Shown here: in pieces, positions 54,697-63,843 of the stretch | Numbering within the stretch: position 1 is the first letter of the stretch | How the letters are laid out: every line of letters starts with the position of its first letter | DNA from: Deltaproteobacteria bacterium | GTDB lineage: Bacteria; Bdellovibrionota; FAC87; UBA2466 | Length of the DNA: 64,000 nucleotides | Assembly (NCBI GenBank): GCA_900299195.1 | Contig: OMIX01000064.1 | Location: 1-64,000, forward strand | Reading direction: 5' to 3' | Position numbers and translations under genes: made by a program | Notes under the pieces: model-generated | What the model was told of the DNA's origin: nothing | Database searches by the model: none | Seen by the model: only the letters and a program-made list of their open reading frames with translations

Positions 54697-55941
54697 CTAA
54701 AGAGTTTCCTGTTGCCAGAGAGTTTCAAAGGATTCACGTTTTCGAATTAACCAAAACTTGTGATCCGAAACCATAACCTCAGCGGGACGAGGACGTTGGT
54801 TGTAGTTGGAAGCCATACTAAATCCATAAGCACCCGCCGACCGAATGAATAGCAAATCCCCAGGAATGGGTTCAACCATGGTTCGGCCAAGCCCCAGAAA
54901 ATCCCCAGTTTCGCAAACGGGCCCCACGATATCGGTGATACAATCCGGTCCGTTCTTGGTTCTCACATGACCCATCGAATGATAGGCATCATAAAGAGAG
55001 GGCCGTATCAAATCGTTCATGGCAGCATCTACAATGGTAAAATGTTTTTCTCGATTGACTTTGGTGTGTATCACTTCAGTTAAAAGGACTCCGGCATTTC
55101 CAATGATCGAACGACCCGGTTCTAAATAGAGTTTTAATCCCGTTGACTTAAAATGTTCTCTCATCACTTTGCCATATTCAGAAATAGGAGGACTCACCTC
55201 CCCTTCTCGATAAGCTATCCCCAGTCCTCCTCCCATATCCACTCTTTGAATGGGAAAACCTTTACTTTTAAAACTTTGGACAATCTCAAGAATTCTCAAT
55301 GAGGCCTGTTCGAAACTTTTCAATTCCAAGATCTGACTTCCAATGTGGCAAGCGAAACCTTCCAATACCACTGAAGAGCTGTTTTGAAGCAAAGGCACCA
55401 ATTCATCCAATGCCTCATCTGCAATTCCAAATTTGGTTTGATACAAACCCGTTGCAATGTAAGGATTAGTTTTTACATCAATGTTGGGATTAACTCTCAA
55501 ATTAATTGAAACAATCCGCCCTTTAGATTGAGCTACCTTTTGAATGAGTTTAAGTTCGCTTACGGACTCTACATTGATAACTCCAACTCCCACCTCGACA
55601 GCTCGCTCTATTTCCCTTTGGCTTTTTCCCACCCCGGAATACACCACTTGAGTTGCTCGCAACCCCACTTTCAATACTTTTTCTAACTCGCCTTGAGAAA
55701 CCACATCCGCTCCAAAACCCAATGAAAAAATTTCCTTAAGAATCGAAGCATTGTCGTTGGCCTTCACAGCATAACAAATTTCCGTTGGGAACGAGTCGAA
55801 GCTTGTCTTGTACTGCTGACAATGATCTTGGAGTGCTGCAAGCGAGTAGACATACAAAGGGGTTCCAAATTCGCTAGCTAACTTCGACAAAGCGACCGAC
55901 TCGCAAAAAACCTCTCCCTTTTTTTCATAGAAATAATTCAT
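54697..55941 (-). CDS. lysA: Diaminopimelate decarboxylase
   Basis: LysA converts meso-diaminopimelate to lysine, the last step of the pathway. The 414-residue product has the PLP lysine in YAVKANDN (about residue 60), the glycine-rich DMGGGLGIAY, YLEPGRSIIGNAG and the C-terminal active-site motif GPVCETGDFLG with CET, all diagnostic. It is last in the minus-strand run wecE, permease, ATPase, glycosyltransferase, lysA, with only eight bases after the preceding gene. Confidence 0.96.
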   Translation of the reverse strand: MNYFYEKKGEVFCESVALSKLASEFGTPLYVYSLAALQDHCQQYKTSFDSFPTEICYAVKANDNASILKEIFSLGFGADVVSQGELEKVLKVGLRATQVVYSGVGKSQREIERAVEVGVGVINVESVSELKLIQKVAQSKGRIVSINLRVNPNIDVKTNPYIATGLYQTKFGIADEALDELVPLLQNSSSVVLEGFACHIGSQILELKSFEQASLRILEIVQSFKSKGFPIQRVDMGGGLGIAYREGEVSPPISEYGKVMREHFKSTGLKLYLEPGRSIIGNAGVLLTEVIHTKVNREKHFTIVDAAMNDLIRPSLYDAYHSMGHVRTKNGPDCITDIVGPVCETGDFLGLGRTMVEPIPGDLLFIRSAGAYGFSMASNYNQRPRPAEVMVSDHKFWLIRKRESFETLWQQETL

Positions 55942-55949
55942 GCGTTATC

Positions 55950-57113
55950 CTAAATGCCTTTTTGCTGTAATCGTTCTGCAACTTGAATGAGGTGCCACTG
56001 TGGACTCATGTTCAGTGAAAACTTCTGATAAAGATTATCTAACGAACCCGACGAAAAGTTCACTAATTTAATAGCTTCTATTTTTAGTTGGTCCGGGAAG
56101 GTTAACCGTGGAATAATGCCTTCCAAGCTAGAGGTTTTTGGAACTTGCGTAGTCAGACTGGGAACCCGGTAATACAAGGCCTCGAGGAATTTCACGGGAA
56201 AGGCTCCATCACTGACCGAAGCAGGTCGATAAAGCATTAAATTAACCTTAAGTTTTCTCCAAAGAGCACCCACTTTTTTTCGAGGAACCCATGGAACGTA
56301 GAGAAAGTTTTTATATGACTTCCAGGACTGAATTTTGGCTAAGCCCAAAGCATCCGTTCGGCCACAAAGAATGAAACCCCAATCGGGAAAACTTCTAATA
56401 AAGTTTTCAAATAAGATCAAATCAAAACCATCGCTAAAAAACGAGCCGATGTACCCCATTGTTCTTTTGGGGAAACTTTCTGGCAAAAGATATTCTGTTT
56501 GATCATCAAAACTAGGAGGCTCCATCTCTACTGGAGGAGGAAGATAAATCGCTTTCGATTTCTGATGTTTTTGAAATAGCTCCAGGGTGAATGAATTTTG
56601 AGTCACAATCAATTGAGCCAGTGAACTTAAATTTCCGTTAGGGGCATGTAAGTAAGGATCATCAAAAACCGAAAAAACATCCACATAAGGAAGTCGCTCT
56701 ACGACTCGTTCGTCCAATCCACTTTGGATCCACAAAAGGGGCTTTTCCCCTTTTTTTAACTGCGTCTGAATAAACTGACTTTGAACTAACGGATTAATAG
56801 ACTCAACCCAAGGAAATCTTCTTAAAGGCAGACAAGGTAGTTTAGAAACTTTAAGTAACGAAGAGTCCCAATTTTTTACGATATTTTTCTTTTTCCAGTG
56901 GGCACCATCGTACCATTCCACTGGAATGCCCCATTTCACCAACTCTTTTGCAAGACTTTGCTGAACAAACCCATGTTGATCCCAATATTCATAATGATGG
57001 CTGACAAAAATAACCGGCGCCCGCTGTTGAAAAAACTGGACTGCCGAGCGTAACCTGACCTCTAATTCAGATTCTTGTCCGTACCCCGGGTCTTTGACTG
57101 ACGATGTTGGCAT
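55950..57113 (-). CDS. Glycosyltransferase (GT-B fold, GT4-like)
   Basis: 387 residues. The C-terminal half has the GT4-like donor site (RTMGYIGSFFSDGFDLILFENFIRSFPDWGFILCGRTDALG, FLYVPWVPRKKVGALWRKLKVNLMLYRP and FPVKFLEALYYRVPSLTT). The N-terminal half contains the acceptor domain (PVIFVSHHYEYWDQHG). It probably transfers a sugar during surface polysaccharide or glycan assembly, in keeping with wecE nearby. Sugar and linkage are not deducible. Confidence 0.82.
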   Translation of the reverse strand: MPTSSVKDPGYGQESELEVRLRSAVQFFQQRAPVIFVSHHYEYWDQHGFVQQSLAKELVKWGIPVEWYDGAHWKKKNIVKNWDSSLLKVSKLPCLPLRRFPWVESINPLVQSQFIQTQLKKGEKPLLWIQSGLDERVVERLPYVDVFSVFDDPYLHAPNGNLSSLAQLIVTQNSFTLELFQKHQKSKAIYLPPPVEMEPPSFDDQTEYLLPESFPKRTMGYIGSFFSDGFDLILFENFIRSFPDWGFILCGRTDALGLAKIQSWKSYKNFLYVPWVPRKKVGALWRKLKVNLMLYRPASVSDGAFPVKFLEALYYRVPSLTTQVPKTSSLEGIIPRLTFPDQLKIEAIKLVNFSSGSLDNLYQKFSLNMSPQWHLIQVAERLQQKGI

Positions 57114-57167
57114 AGGAAATGGAATATTTTTATTATACAGGGGCTAGCGTCAGAGATTGAACAAATT

Positions 57168-58502
57168 TTAAGGTGAGTCGTGTATTTCCTCTTCGGGCTC
57201 AGGCATCGGAAAGGTGAGAAGCCCGAGCTTTGCGTTATAAGACAAAATTTCAGCAAAACGGCCAAAGGCCACTAGCGTATCAAACAAATTATCCAGCTTT
57301 TCATTGGGGAAATAGGTTTGTAACTTAGCAATCACGGCTTCTCTCTCAATCGACTTTTCTGGAGCTTCCTCCAACCACGACATGAGCGTTTGAAATATTC
57401 TTAGCGCTTTAACTTGAGTTGAAAACAACTCCTTCCTCTGTGCTAAATCAGCCCTCATAAATCGTTTGCCGAATTCGGTAAAAGTGACCGATTGTTTGGG
57501 CGTGTCGACAAAGTCTAAAAGTTCGGCTGTTTTGGTGACTGCGAGACAGTGACCAAATTCACTCGCTGTTTCAGTGGATAATTTAAAAATATCCATCTTA
57601 CCACCTGCATTATCCAGAACCTCTAAAAGACCGATAATTTCACTAGGTCCCACATGTGGAATATTCTCGAGTCCCTGATACCAAGCTGGTTGAATCAACG
57701 CAGGTCGATCCATTTCCTCTGGAATCAAGGCCTCAGTGATAACTGCATGAATCACATCTACTAGCTCTTGTAATTTGGGATCCTTGGGATCTCTCGGATA
57801 AGCTAAGGGATTATTTAGAACGGTTCGGATGTGTCCCGGATCTGTTCCAAACACGACAATCCGTTGAGCCATCACTACGGCTTCATAAATATTATGCGTA
57901 ACCAAAAGAACGCTTTTAATCGCTTTGGATTTTTCACTCCAAATATCGATTACTTCTGCCCTTAAGTTCTCCGCAGTCAACACATCCAAAGCACTAAAAG
58001 GTTCATCTAAACACAAAATTTCAGGACGAACAGCAAGAGCCCTTCCAATTCCCACTCTTTGTCGCATTCCCCCAGAAAGTTCTCTGGGATAAGCCTCTTC
58101 GAATCCTCCCAACCCCACAAGATCAATGGCTTCATTCACTCGATTGTTAATTTGTCGTCGAGTTAAATCGGGAGAATGAAGTCCCAGAGCTACATTCTGT
58201 TTTACTGTGTACCAAGGTAACAGTACAAAGTTTTGGAAAACCATAGCGATTCTTTCATTGATCCCTTTAAGCGGTTTTCCGTGGGTGTAGACTGTGCCTT
58301 CGGTGGGAGCAATTAAACCCGACATAATTTTTAAAGTGGTTGTTTTTCCACATCCCGAAGGTCCAAGAAAGGCAATGATCTCTCCAGAATGGATAGAAAC
58401 ATTGATATTCTTTAGAACCTGAAGTTCACTTTTTACCTCTGTTCGGAAAGTATGTGACACTCTCTCCAGCACTAACAAAGGTTCTTTTTGAGATTGCGTC
58501 AT
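57168..58502 (-). CDS. ABC importer ATPase with C-terminal AAA-associated domain
   Basis: 444 residues. The N-terminal 230 form a NitT/TauT-type ATPase: Walker [10 protein letters not shown], signature [19 protein letters not shown], Walker [12 protein letters not shown]. The last 200 residues (from about [21 protein letters not shown]) match the AAA-associated C-terminal domain found on a subgroup of nitrate/sulfonate-like ATPases. It starts three bases after the permease gene. The substrate is unknown because no binding-protein gene is present. Confidence 0.87.
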   Translation of the reverse strand: MTQSQKEPLLVLERVSHTFRTEVKSELQVLKNINVSIHSGEIIAFLGPSGCGKTTTLKIMSGLIAPTEGTVYTHGKPLKGINERIAMVFQNFVLLPWYTVKQNVALGLHSPDLTRRQINNRVNEAIDLVGLGGFEEAYPRELSGGMRQRVGIGRALAVRPEILCLDEPFSALDVLTAENLRAEVIDIWSEKSKAIKSVLLVTHNIYEAVVMAQRIVVFGTDPGHIRTVLNNPLAYPRDPKDPKLQELVDVIHAVITEALIPEEMDRPALIQPAWYQGLENIPHVGPSEIIGLLEVLDNAGGKMDIFKLSTETASEFGHCLAVTKTAELLDFVDTPKQSVTFTEFGKRFMRADLAQRKELFSTQVKALRIFQTLMSWLEEAPEKSIEREAVIAKLQTYFPNEKLDNLFDTLVAFGRFAEILSYNAKLGLLTFPMPEPEEEIHDSP

Positions 58503-58505
58503 CAG

Positions 58506-60248
58506 CTACTCCAAACGGTACTTGGTCTCAGCTAGTTTATAAAGACTACCCCATAATAGCCGATTCAAAAGAACTACAACAGTCATCATAACAACAATTC
58601 CTGTGGCAAGCGCAGGAAAATTTCCTGAACGGGCCGCCTCCGTAATTGAAGAACCTACTCCAGTAGCGACTAACTTTTGATTTCCCTGTTGAACGAGTTC
58701 CGCCACAATACTTGCATTCCATGCGCCCCCCGCAGCGGTGATCCAGCCATTCACTAAAGAAGGGAAAACGGAGGGAATGATAATCGCCTTCCACTGGCGC
58801 CAACCTGAAAGTCGATAAAGAAATCCTAAATCTATTAAATCTCTTGGAATTAATGTGGCCCCACTAATAACGTTAAAAAGAATGTACCACTGAGATGCAA
58901 ACAACATGAGCACTATGCTTCCCCATTCAAAGTTGACCCCAAGTCTCAGCATGAACAAAGTTAAAATGGGAAATAACATCGGTGCAGGAAAAGAGGCCAC
59001 AATTTGAACCAAGGGCTGAAGCCTTCGAGTCCACTTCGGATGAGTTCCAATGAAAACCCCAGCGGGAATGGTCCAAATACTTCCAAAAACCACTGCAGCC
59101 GTCACTCTCAGGAAAGTAAAACAAGTGTACTTAAGTTGGGTAACCCAATCATTAACCTTGGTCACCGAAACAATTTCGACCATTTTGTGACCTGCCCAAA
59201 CCACAAATACCAATCCCACCATTAGGAAGAAAACCCTAAACCCCTTAAGAACTATCATTGGGATAGCTTTAGATTTGGATAGTTTTTTGATGAGTTTTTT
59301 TGAGAACTTATTTTTCTCAAGTTTTTGATCCCAATTCTTTAGGAAGGTGCTACGCCATTCAAAATACTTTTCTATCAAGTGAGATTTTTGCATCAGGTCG
59401 AGCACTACAGAACCCGTTCCGACTTGCGCTCCGCGAAGATTCATCTCAGATTGAAATTTTTCCGACCAAACCACCAAGGGAGCCCACAAGACTCTATCCA
59501 CCACAAAAATCAACGAAAACATCACAAAAATCCCTAAAGCCACGGCAGTATAATTTTCTTTGTCGTAAGCTACTGCCATATAGGATCCAATACCCGGCAA
59601 TCGAAAATCTTGATCTCCCAAAGTGAAGGATTCAATCACCATGAGGAAAAACCATCCACCGGCCATCGAAAGCATGCTATTCCAAAGCAAGCCATTCATC
59701 GCATAGGGAATTTCAACGGTTCGTAAAAGCCTCCATTTACTCAACCGAAAAATGGACGTCATGTCTCTAACGTCTTGGGGAACGCCTCTAACCGAAGAAT
59801 AAAAACTAAAAACTAAATTCCATCCTTCTCCAGTAAAAATCATTAAAACGGCGGCTAACTCGAGGCCCAAATTACTATTAGGGAACAACCTCACAAGAGC
59901 CAAAACAAAACCCGGCATAAAACCCAAAACTGGAATACTTTGCAGAATATCAAGCAACGAAATGAGAATAGGTTCTAATCGACGAGATTTCGCTGCAATA
60001 TAACCATAGCTAAATGTAAAAAGAAGAGAAAGGAAATAGGCGACAAATACTCGAACCAAAGAGAAAAAAGAATATTGCAACAAACTTCCAAGCCCCAAAT
60101 GGATTTCTGTCTTGGGATGATAGGGTTGGACCCACTCATGCGTCACGCCTAACATCGCATAAACGAACAGAAGAATTCCAAAAAACAGAAAGATATCCAC
60201 TGGGGATATCATCCTACTTAATTTGATATGAGGCTTAAAGATGGCCAC
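58506..60248 (-). CDS. Fused double-domain ABC importer permease
   Basis: About 580 residues comprising two NitT/TauT-type permease domains in one chain, each with the EAA-like cytoplasmic loop (SMAGGWFFLMVIESFTLGD; GGAWNASIVAELVQQGNQ). About 12 hydrophobic segments. The track starts at GTG 60287; GTG 60248 has GGGAGAG upstream and is preferred, and ATG 60212 is a further option. It pairs with the following ATPase. Fused permeases with AAA-associated ATPases often lack a nearby binding protein. Confidence 0.85.
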   Translation of the reverse strand: MAIFKPHIKLSRMISPVDIFLFFGILLFVYAMLGVTHEWVQPYHPKTEIHLGLGSLLQYSFFSLVRVFVAYFLSLLFTFSYGYIAAKSRRLEPILISLLDILQSIPVLGFMPGFVLALVRLFPNSNLGLELAAVLMIFTGEGWNLVFSFYSSVRGVPQDVRDMTSIFRLSKWRLLRTVEIPYAMNGLLWNSMLSMAGGWFFLMVIESFTLGDQDFRLPGIGSYMAVAYDKENYTAVALGIFVMFSLIFVVDRVLWAPLVVWSEKFQSEMNLRGAQVGTGSVVLDLMQKSHLIEKYFEWRSTFLKNWDQKLEKNKFSKKLIKKLSKSKAIPMIVLKGFRVFFLMVGLVFVVWAGHKMVEIVSVTKVNDWVTQLKYTCFTFLRVTAAVVFGSIWTIPAGVFIGTHPKWTRRLQPLVQIVASFPAPMLFPILTLFMLRLGVNFEWGSIVLMLFASQWYILFNVISGATLIPRDLIDLGFLYRLSGWRQWKAIIIPSVFPSLVNGWITAAGGAWNASIVAELVQQGNQKLVATGVGSSITEAARSGNFPALATGIVVMMTVVVLLNRLLWGSLYKLAETKYRLE

Positions 60249-60324
60249 ACAAACTCTCCCAACTAAAAACGACCTTGGTTTTATCACAACGGGAAGAAAC
60301 TTAGGAGACTAGATTCGAAATACT

Positions 60325-61506
60325 TTAAGCAGCTAAATAAGAACTGGGCTTCGAGTCCCGATTTGAAATAGAAAATTCCCTTAAAGCACAAATCACATAT
60401 TCGACTTCAACATCTGAAAGTCCATTGTGAAAGGGCAATCTGACTAGCCGATCACTCATTTGCTCAGAGATCGGACACTGGCCCTTCTGGCCCCCAAGCT
60501 TAATCCCCATGGGGGACGTATTAAGAGCCTGATAGTGAAAAACCGCTTTAATGTTTCTTTGATTCAAATGTTCAATCAGTTGGGTACGAGTCTGAAGATC
60601 GGGTAGAACCAAGTAAAACATATGGTAAGACTGCTGAACATCGGATGGGACCTGCGGAACTCCTACCCCATATTTTTCGGCCCAATCTTTTAACTCCGCG
60701 TAGTAAGTATCCCAAATTTTTCTTCTTCGACTCATGATCGAAGTCCAGTTTTCCAGTTGAGCCCACAAATAAGCTGCAAGAATATCGGAGGGAAGAAAGC
60801 TCGAACCCATGTCTACCCAACCGTACTTGTCTATTTCCCCTCTAAAGAACTGACTACGATTAGTTCCCTTTTCACGAATAATCTCAGCTCGCTCGATAAA
60901 TCGAGAATTATTAATGAACAAAGCCCCGCCTTCGCCGCAGTTAATATTTTTGGTCTCGTGAAAACTCAAAGTGCCTAAATCTCCTAGGCTCCCTAGATCC
61001 CTACCCCGGTAAGTTCCAAAGATACCCTGAGCATTATCCTCGATAACGAACAACTCATTTTCTCGGGCTATTTCCATGATCTTATCCATCTCACACGCCA
61101 CTCCCGCGTAGTGAACTGGAATGATGGCCTTGGTTTTAGGAGTGATCAGTTGAGAAATCAACCGTTCATCGATATTTTTAGTGTCCCAGCGGATATCGCA
61201 AAATTTAGGAGTCGCTCCTCTTAAGACAAAGGCATTAACGGTAGAGGTGAAAGTAAAAGAGGGAACAATCACCTCATCTCCAGGTTGAATCCCACACAAA
61301 ATCGCTGCCATCTCTAAGGCATGGGTGCAAGAGGTGGTCAGTAGTGCACGAGGGATAGAAAATTCTTTTTCAAAGAAATCGTGACAGAGCTTTGTATAGA
61401 AACCATCTCCCGAAGCGTGTTGTTTATGAATAGCATCTGCAATATAGATCAGTTCTTTGCCGACTAAACAGGGTTGATTGAATGAGATAGTAGGTGTTTT
61501 TTTCAT
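60325..61506 (-). CDS. wecE: dTDP-4-amino-4,6-dideoxygalactose transaminase
   Basis: A DegT/DnrJ/EryC1-family PLP aminotransferase very close to WecE/RffA: GDEVIVPSFTFTSTVNAFVLRGATPKF, VHYAGVACEMDKIM, SFHETKNINCGEGGALFIN (PLP lysine in ETK) and IREKGTNRSQFFRGEIDKYGW. It makes the amino sugar donor dTDP-Fuc4N in the ECA/O-antigen type of pathway. The track begins at GTG 61524; ATG 61506 is where homology starts. It has a good promoter and probably leads the wecE-lysA run (77 bases to the chosen permease start). Other sugar-nucleotide genes are outside the window. Confidence 0.93.
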   Translation of the reverse strand: MKKTPTISFNQPCLVGKELIYIADAIHKQHASGDGFYTKLCHDFFEKEFSIPRALLTTSCTHALEMAAILCGIQPGDEVIVPSFTFTSTVNAFVLRGATPKFCDIRWDTKNIDERLISQLITPKTKAIIPVHYAGVACEMDKIMEIARENELFVIEDNAQGIFGTYRGRDLGSLGDLGTLSFHETKNINCGEGGALFINNSRFIERAEIIREKGTNRSQFFRGEIDKYGWVDMGSSFLPSDILAAYLWAQLENWTSIMSRRRKIWDTYYAELKDWAEKYGVGVPQVPSDVQQSYHMFYLVLPDLQTRTQLIEHLNQRNIKAVFHYQALNTSPMGIKLGGQKGQCPISEQMSDRLVRLPFHNGLSDVEVEYVICALREFSISNRDSKPSSYLAA

Positions 61507-61558
61507 AAGTTTTCGGGAGACCACAATGAATAATGAATAAAATCAGGAATGTAAGACA

Positions 61559-61587
61559 AGTATATCAAATGGCTACTAAGCCATCAA
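61559..61587 (-). promoter_or_regulatory. Promoter of the wecE operon
   Basis: On the minus strand TTGATG and TATACT are 17 bases apart, about 50 bases before the wecE start codons. Both hexamers are close to consensus and spacing is ideal. Confidence 0.6.
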
Positions 61588-61617
61588 TCTCGTTAAACAG
61601 AATGCTGTCTTCCTCCA

Positions 61618-61710
61618 ATGCCCAGCGTTACTACTCCCCCATTCCTTTACAAATCTCGCGCTGATACAATCGAAGAAGAAGATATCTTGCTACAACTTTT
61701 AAAACCCTGA
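61618..61710 (+). CDS. Possible 30-residue ORF before the WbqC-family gene
   Basis: ATG...TGA encodes MPSVTTPPFLYKSRADTIEE... and stops 14 bases before the WbqC-family start. A TGATACAAT extended -10-like sequence lies inside it, so it might be promoter DNA rather than a gene. The composition looks protein-like, and it could also be the remnant of a deleted gene or a short leader peptide. No ribosome binding site is evident. Confidence 0.25.
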   Translation: MPSVTTPPFLYKSRADTIEEEDILLQLLKP

Positions 61711-61724
61711 CTCTTAGCGCAAAA

Positions 61725-62441
61725 ATGAAAAAAATTGCGATTCTTCAATCTAATTATATTCCATGGAAAGGCTATTTTGATCTAATAGCCTCGGTAGACG
61801 AGTTTGTGTTTTATGACGATGTCCAATTCACTAAAAATGATTGGCGAAATCGAAATAAAATCAAAACTCCTAAAGGAATAGAATGGATTAGCATTCCCGT
61901 CGGAAAAGACATCAGTCGAAAAATAAAAGAAGTCACTCTCCCTAACTCCCAATGGCAGATAACTCATTGGAAAACCCTCGCCAGTAACTATAAACGTGCT
62001 CCCTATTACGAAGAAGTATCAGAACTTTTAGAGCCGATTTACCTTTTGCAAACCTTCTCTTCCCTATCTCAACTAAATAGAGCGTTGATCGAAAAAATTT
62101 GTTCTTTCCTAGGAATCAAAACAAAAATCACAGACTCGGGACAGTATCAGCTTGAAGGCGACAAAACAGAAAGGCTTGTCAATCTGTGTCTTCAAACAGG
62201 AGCTCAGATTTATGTATCAGGTCCCGCAGCTAAGGAGTACCTGAAGGAAGATGCTTTTTCCAAGCACCATATTGGGGTAACTTGGTTTGATTACTCCGGC
62301 TATCCGGAATATCCCCAGCTGTGGGGTCCCTTTGAACATGCCGTCACCATTCTAGATCTGCTCTTCAACTGCGGTAAAAATGCTGCAAGCTACATGAAGT
62401 ATGTCCAACCCTGTTTTTCAAGAGGCGCGCATGTCCCATAA
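61725..62441 (+). CDS. WbqC-family protein
   Basis: 238 residues. The N-terminus KIAILQSNYIPWKGYFDLIASVDEFVFYDDVQFTKNDWRNRNKI and LVNLCLQTGAQIYVSGPAAKEYL are typical of WbqC-like proteins, which occur in O-antigen and capsule loci and probably act in sugar biosynthesis or transfer. Their biochemical activity is not firmly established. It is divergent from wecE and overlaps the next gene by 11 bases. Confidence 0.88.
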   Translation: MKKIAILQSNYIPWKGYFDLIASVDEFVFYDDVQFTKNDWRNRNKIKTPKGIEWISIPVGKDISRKIKEVTLPNSQWQITHWKTLASNYKRAPYYEEVSELLEPIYLLQTFSSLSQLNRALIEKICSFLGIKTKITDSGQYQLEGDKTERLVNLCLQTGAQIYVSGPAAKEYLKEDAFSKHHIGVTWFDYSGYPEYPQLWGPFEHAVTILDLLFNCGKNAASYMKYVQPCFSRGAHVP

Positions 62442-63825
62442 AAAAGTGTTGATTTTAGGAGCTGGTTTTACTGGCTTAGCCTCAGCGATCGAGCTCGACA
62501 AGTTAGGAGTACAGGCATCCATAGTAGAACGTTCCCATGAAGTGGCGGGACTCTCTCGAACTTTTGAATTAGCTGGGTTGAAATTTGAGTTGGGACCTCA
62601 TATTTATTTCGATAAAGATAAAGAGGTGACTCAATTCTGGAAGAGCATCGCCGGCGATCAAATGAAAACCTACTATCGTAACAATCGTATCTTTTACGAT
62701 GGGAAATTTATTAAATCACCTCTCAACCTTTTAGACACTGTCATTAAACTCGGACCTATCGCTGTCTTTAGAATTGTGATGAGCTATCTGGTTGACCGCA
62801 CTAAAAAACCCTCTATTGATTCCGCTGAAGATTGGGTCAAATCCAACTTTGGAACTGAGTTATTTCAAAGGTTCTTTAAAGTCTATAACGAAAAAATATG
62901 GGGAATTCCTTGCTCGCAAATGGCCCCAGACTGGGCGGGACAACGAATCAAATCGTCACTCTTCAAAATGGTCCTAAAATCTCTCACCAAAGACAAAGAC
63001 TTCATCATAAAAACTTTTGAATTCCCAACCGGAGGTTCCGAAACTCTTTATAAAAAACAAACTGACAGAATTTTAAATTCCAAACATGTGACATTACGGA
63101 TGGGATGTGAAGCCACGCGCATCCAAAAAACTCCCTCAGGTTTTCAAGTAACTTTCAATAACAACGAAGAACCAGAGGAGTTCACTCATATTATTTCAAC
63201 GATTCACCTAGACCACTTAAACTCCATTCTTGAGCCTAATGATTTCATAAACGAAAAACGAACCCGTAGCGCACTCTCCCAATTGAAGTATAGAAATCTT
63301 ATTTTAGTGAATTTAGTATTTCAAAAAGAGGCGGTCCAAAATTTTAAAGAGCACTGGATTGATATTCATGACCCTTCTATTTCAGCGTTGAGAATCACCA
63401 ACTTTGGAAATCACGAGTTGGGTTTAGGTGATGGGACCCGATGTGGAATTTGCGTCGAATACAACTGCTGGGAAAGCGACGAACTCTGGAAACTGAAAAA
63501 TGAAGAGCTAGTTCATTTAGCTTTAAGTGAAATGAATCGTATGAAACTCACTTCGGGCTCATCTCCAATAGCGCACGAAATCATTCGTTTACCTAGGGCT
63601 TATCCCGTATATTTCAAGGGCTACAAAAACTACATTAATACTATTTTTGAAGAATTTAAAAAGATGGATGGGCTCATTCTAGCTGGTAGAAACAGTCTCT
63701 ATAAATGGAATAACATGCACCACTCAGTAAAAACTGGGTTACTCGCAGCTAGAAACATAGTTGGGGGAAATTACGATCTCTTCTCTGTTAAAGGGATTGT
63801 CTCCATCGGGAAAGAATCAGATTAA
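62431..63825 (+). CDS. FAD-dependent oxidoreductase (protoporphyrinogen oxidase/UGM-like)
   Basis: 464 residues from ATG 62431 (AGAGG upstream; the track starts ten codons earlier). The N-terminal FAD fold has LILGAGFTGLASAIELDKLG and HEVAGLSRTFELAGLKFELGPHIYF. The C-terminal LILAGRNSLYKWNNMHHSVKTGLLAARNI is typical of amine-oxidase-like flavoproteins in polysaccharide clusters, related to UDP-galactopyranose mutase and protoporphyrinogen oxidase. Context points to a sugar-modifying or glycan-related step rather than haem synthesis. Confidence 0.82.
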   Translation: MSHKKVLILGAGFTGLASAIELDKLGVQASIVERSHEVAGLSRTFELAGLKFELGPHIYFDKDKEVTQFWKSIAGDQMKTYYRNNRIFYDGKFIKSPLNLLDTVIKLGPIAVFRIVMSYLVDRTKKPSIDSAEDWVKSNFGTELFQRFFKVYNEKIWGIPCSQMAPDWAGQRIKSSLFKMVLKSLTKDKDFIIKTFEFPTGGSETLYKKQTDRILNSKHVTLRMGCEATRIQKTPSGFQVTFNNNEEPEEFTHIISTIHLDHLNSILEPNDFINEKRTRSALSQLKYRNLILVNLVFQKEAVQNFKEHWIDIHDPSISALRITNFGNHELGLGDGTRCGICVEYNCWESDELWKLKNEELVHLALSEMNRMKLTSGSSPIAHEIIRLPRAYPVYFKGYKNYINTIFEEFKKMDGLILAGRNSLYKWNNMHHSVKTGLLAARNIVGGNYDLFSVKGIVSIGKESD

Positions 63826-63843
63826 TTTTTCAAAAGGCATAAC

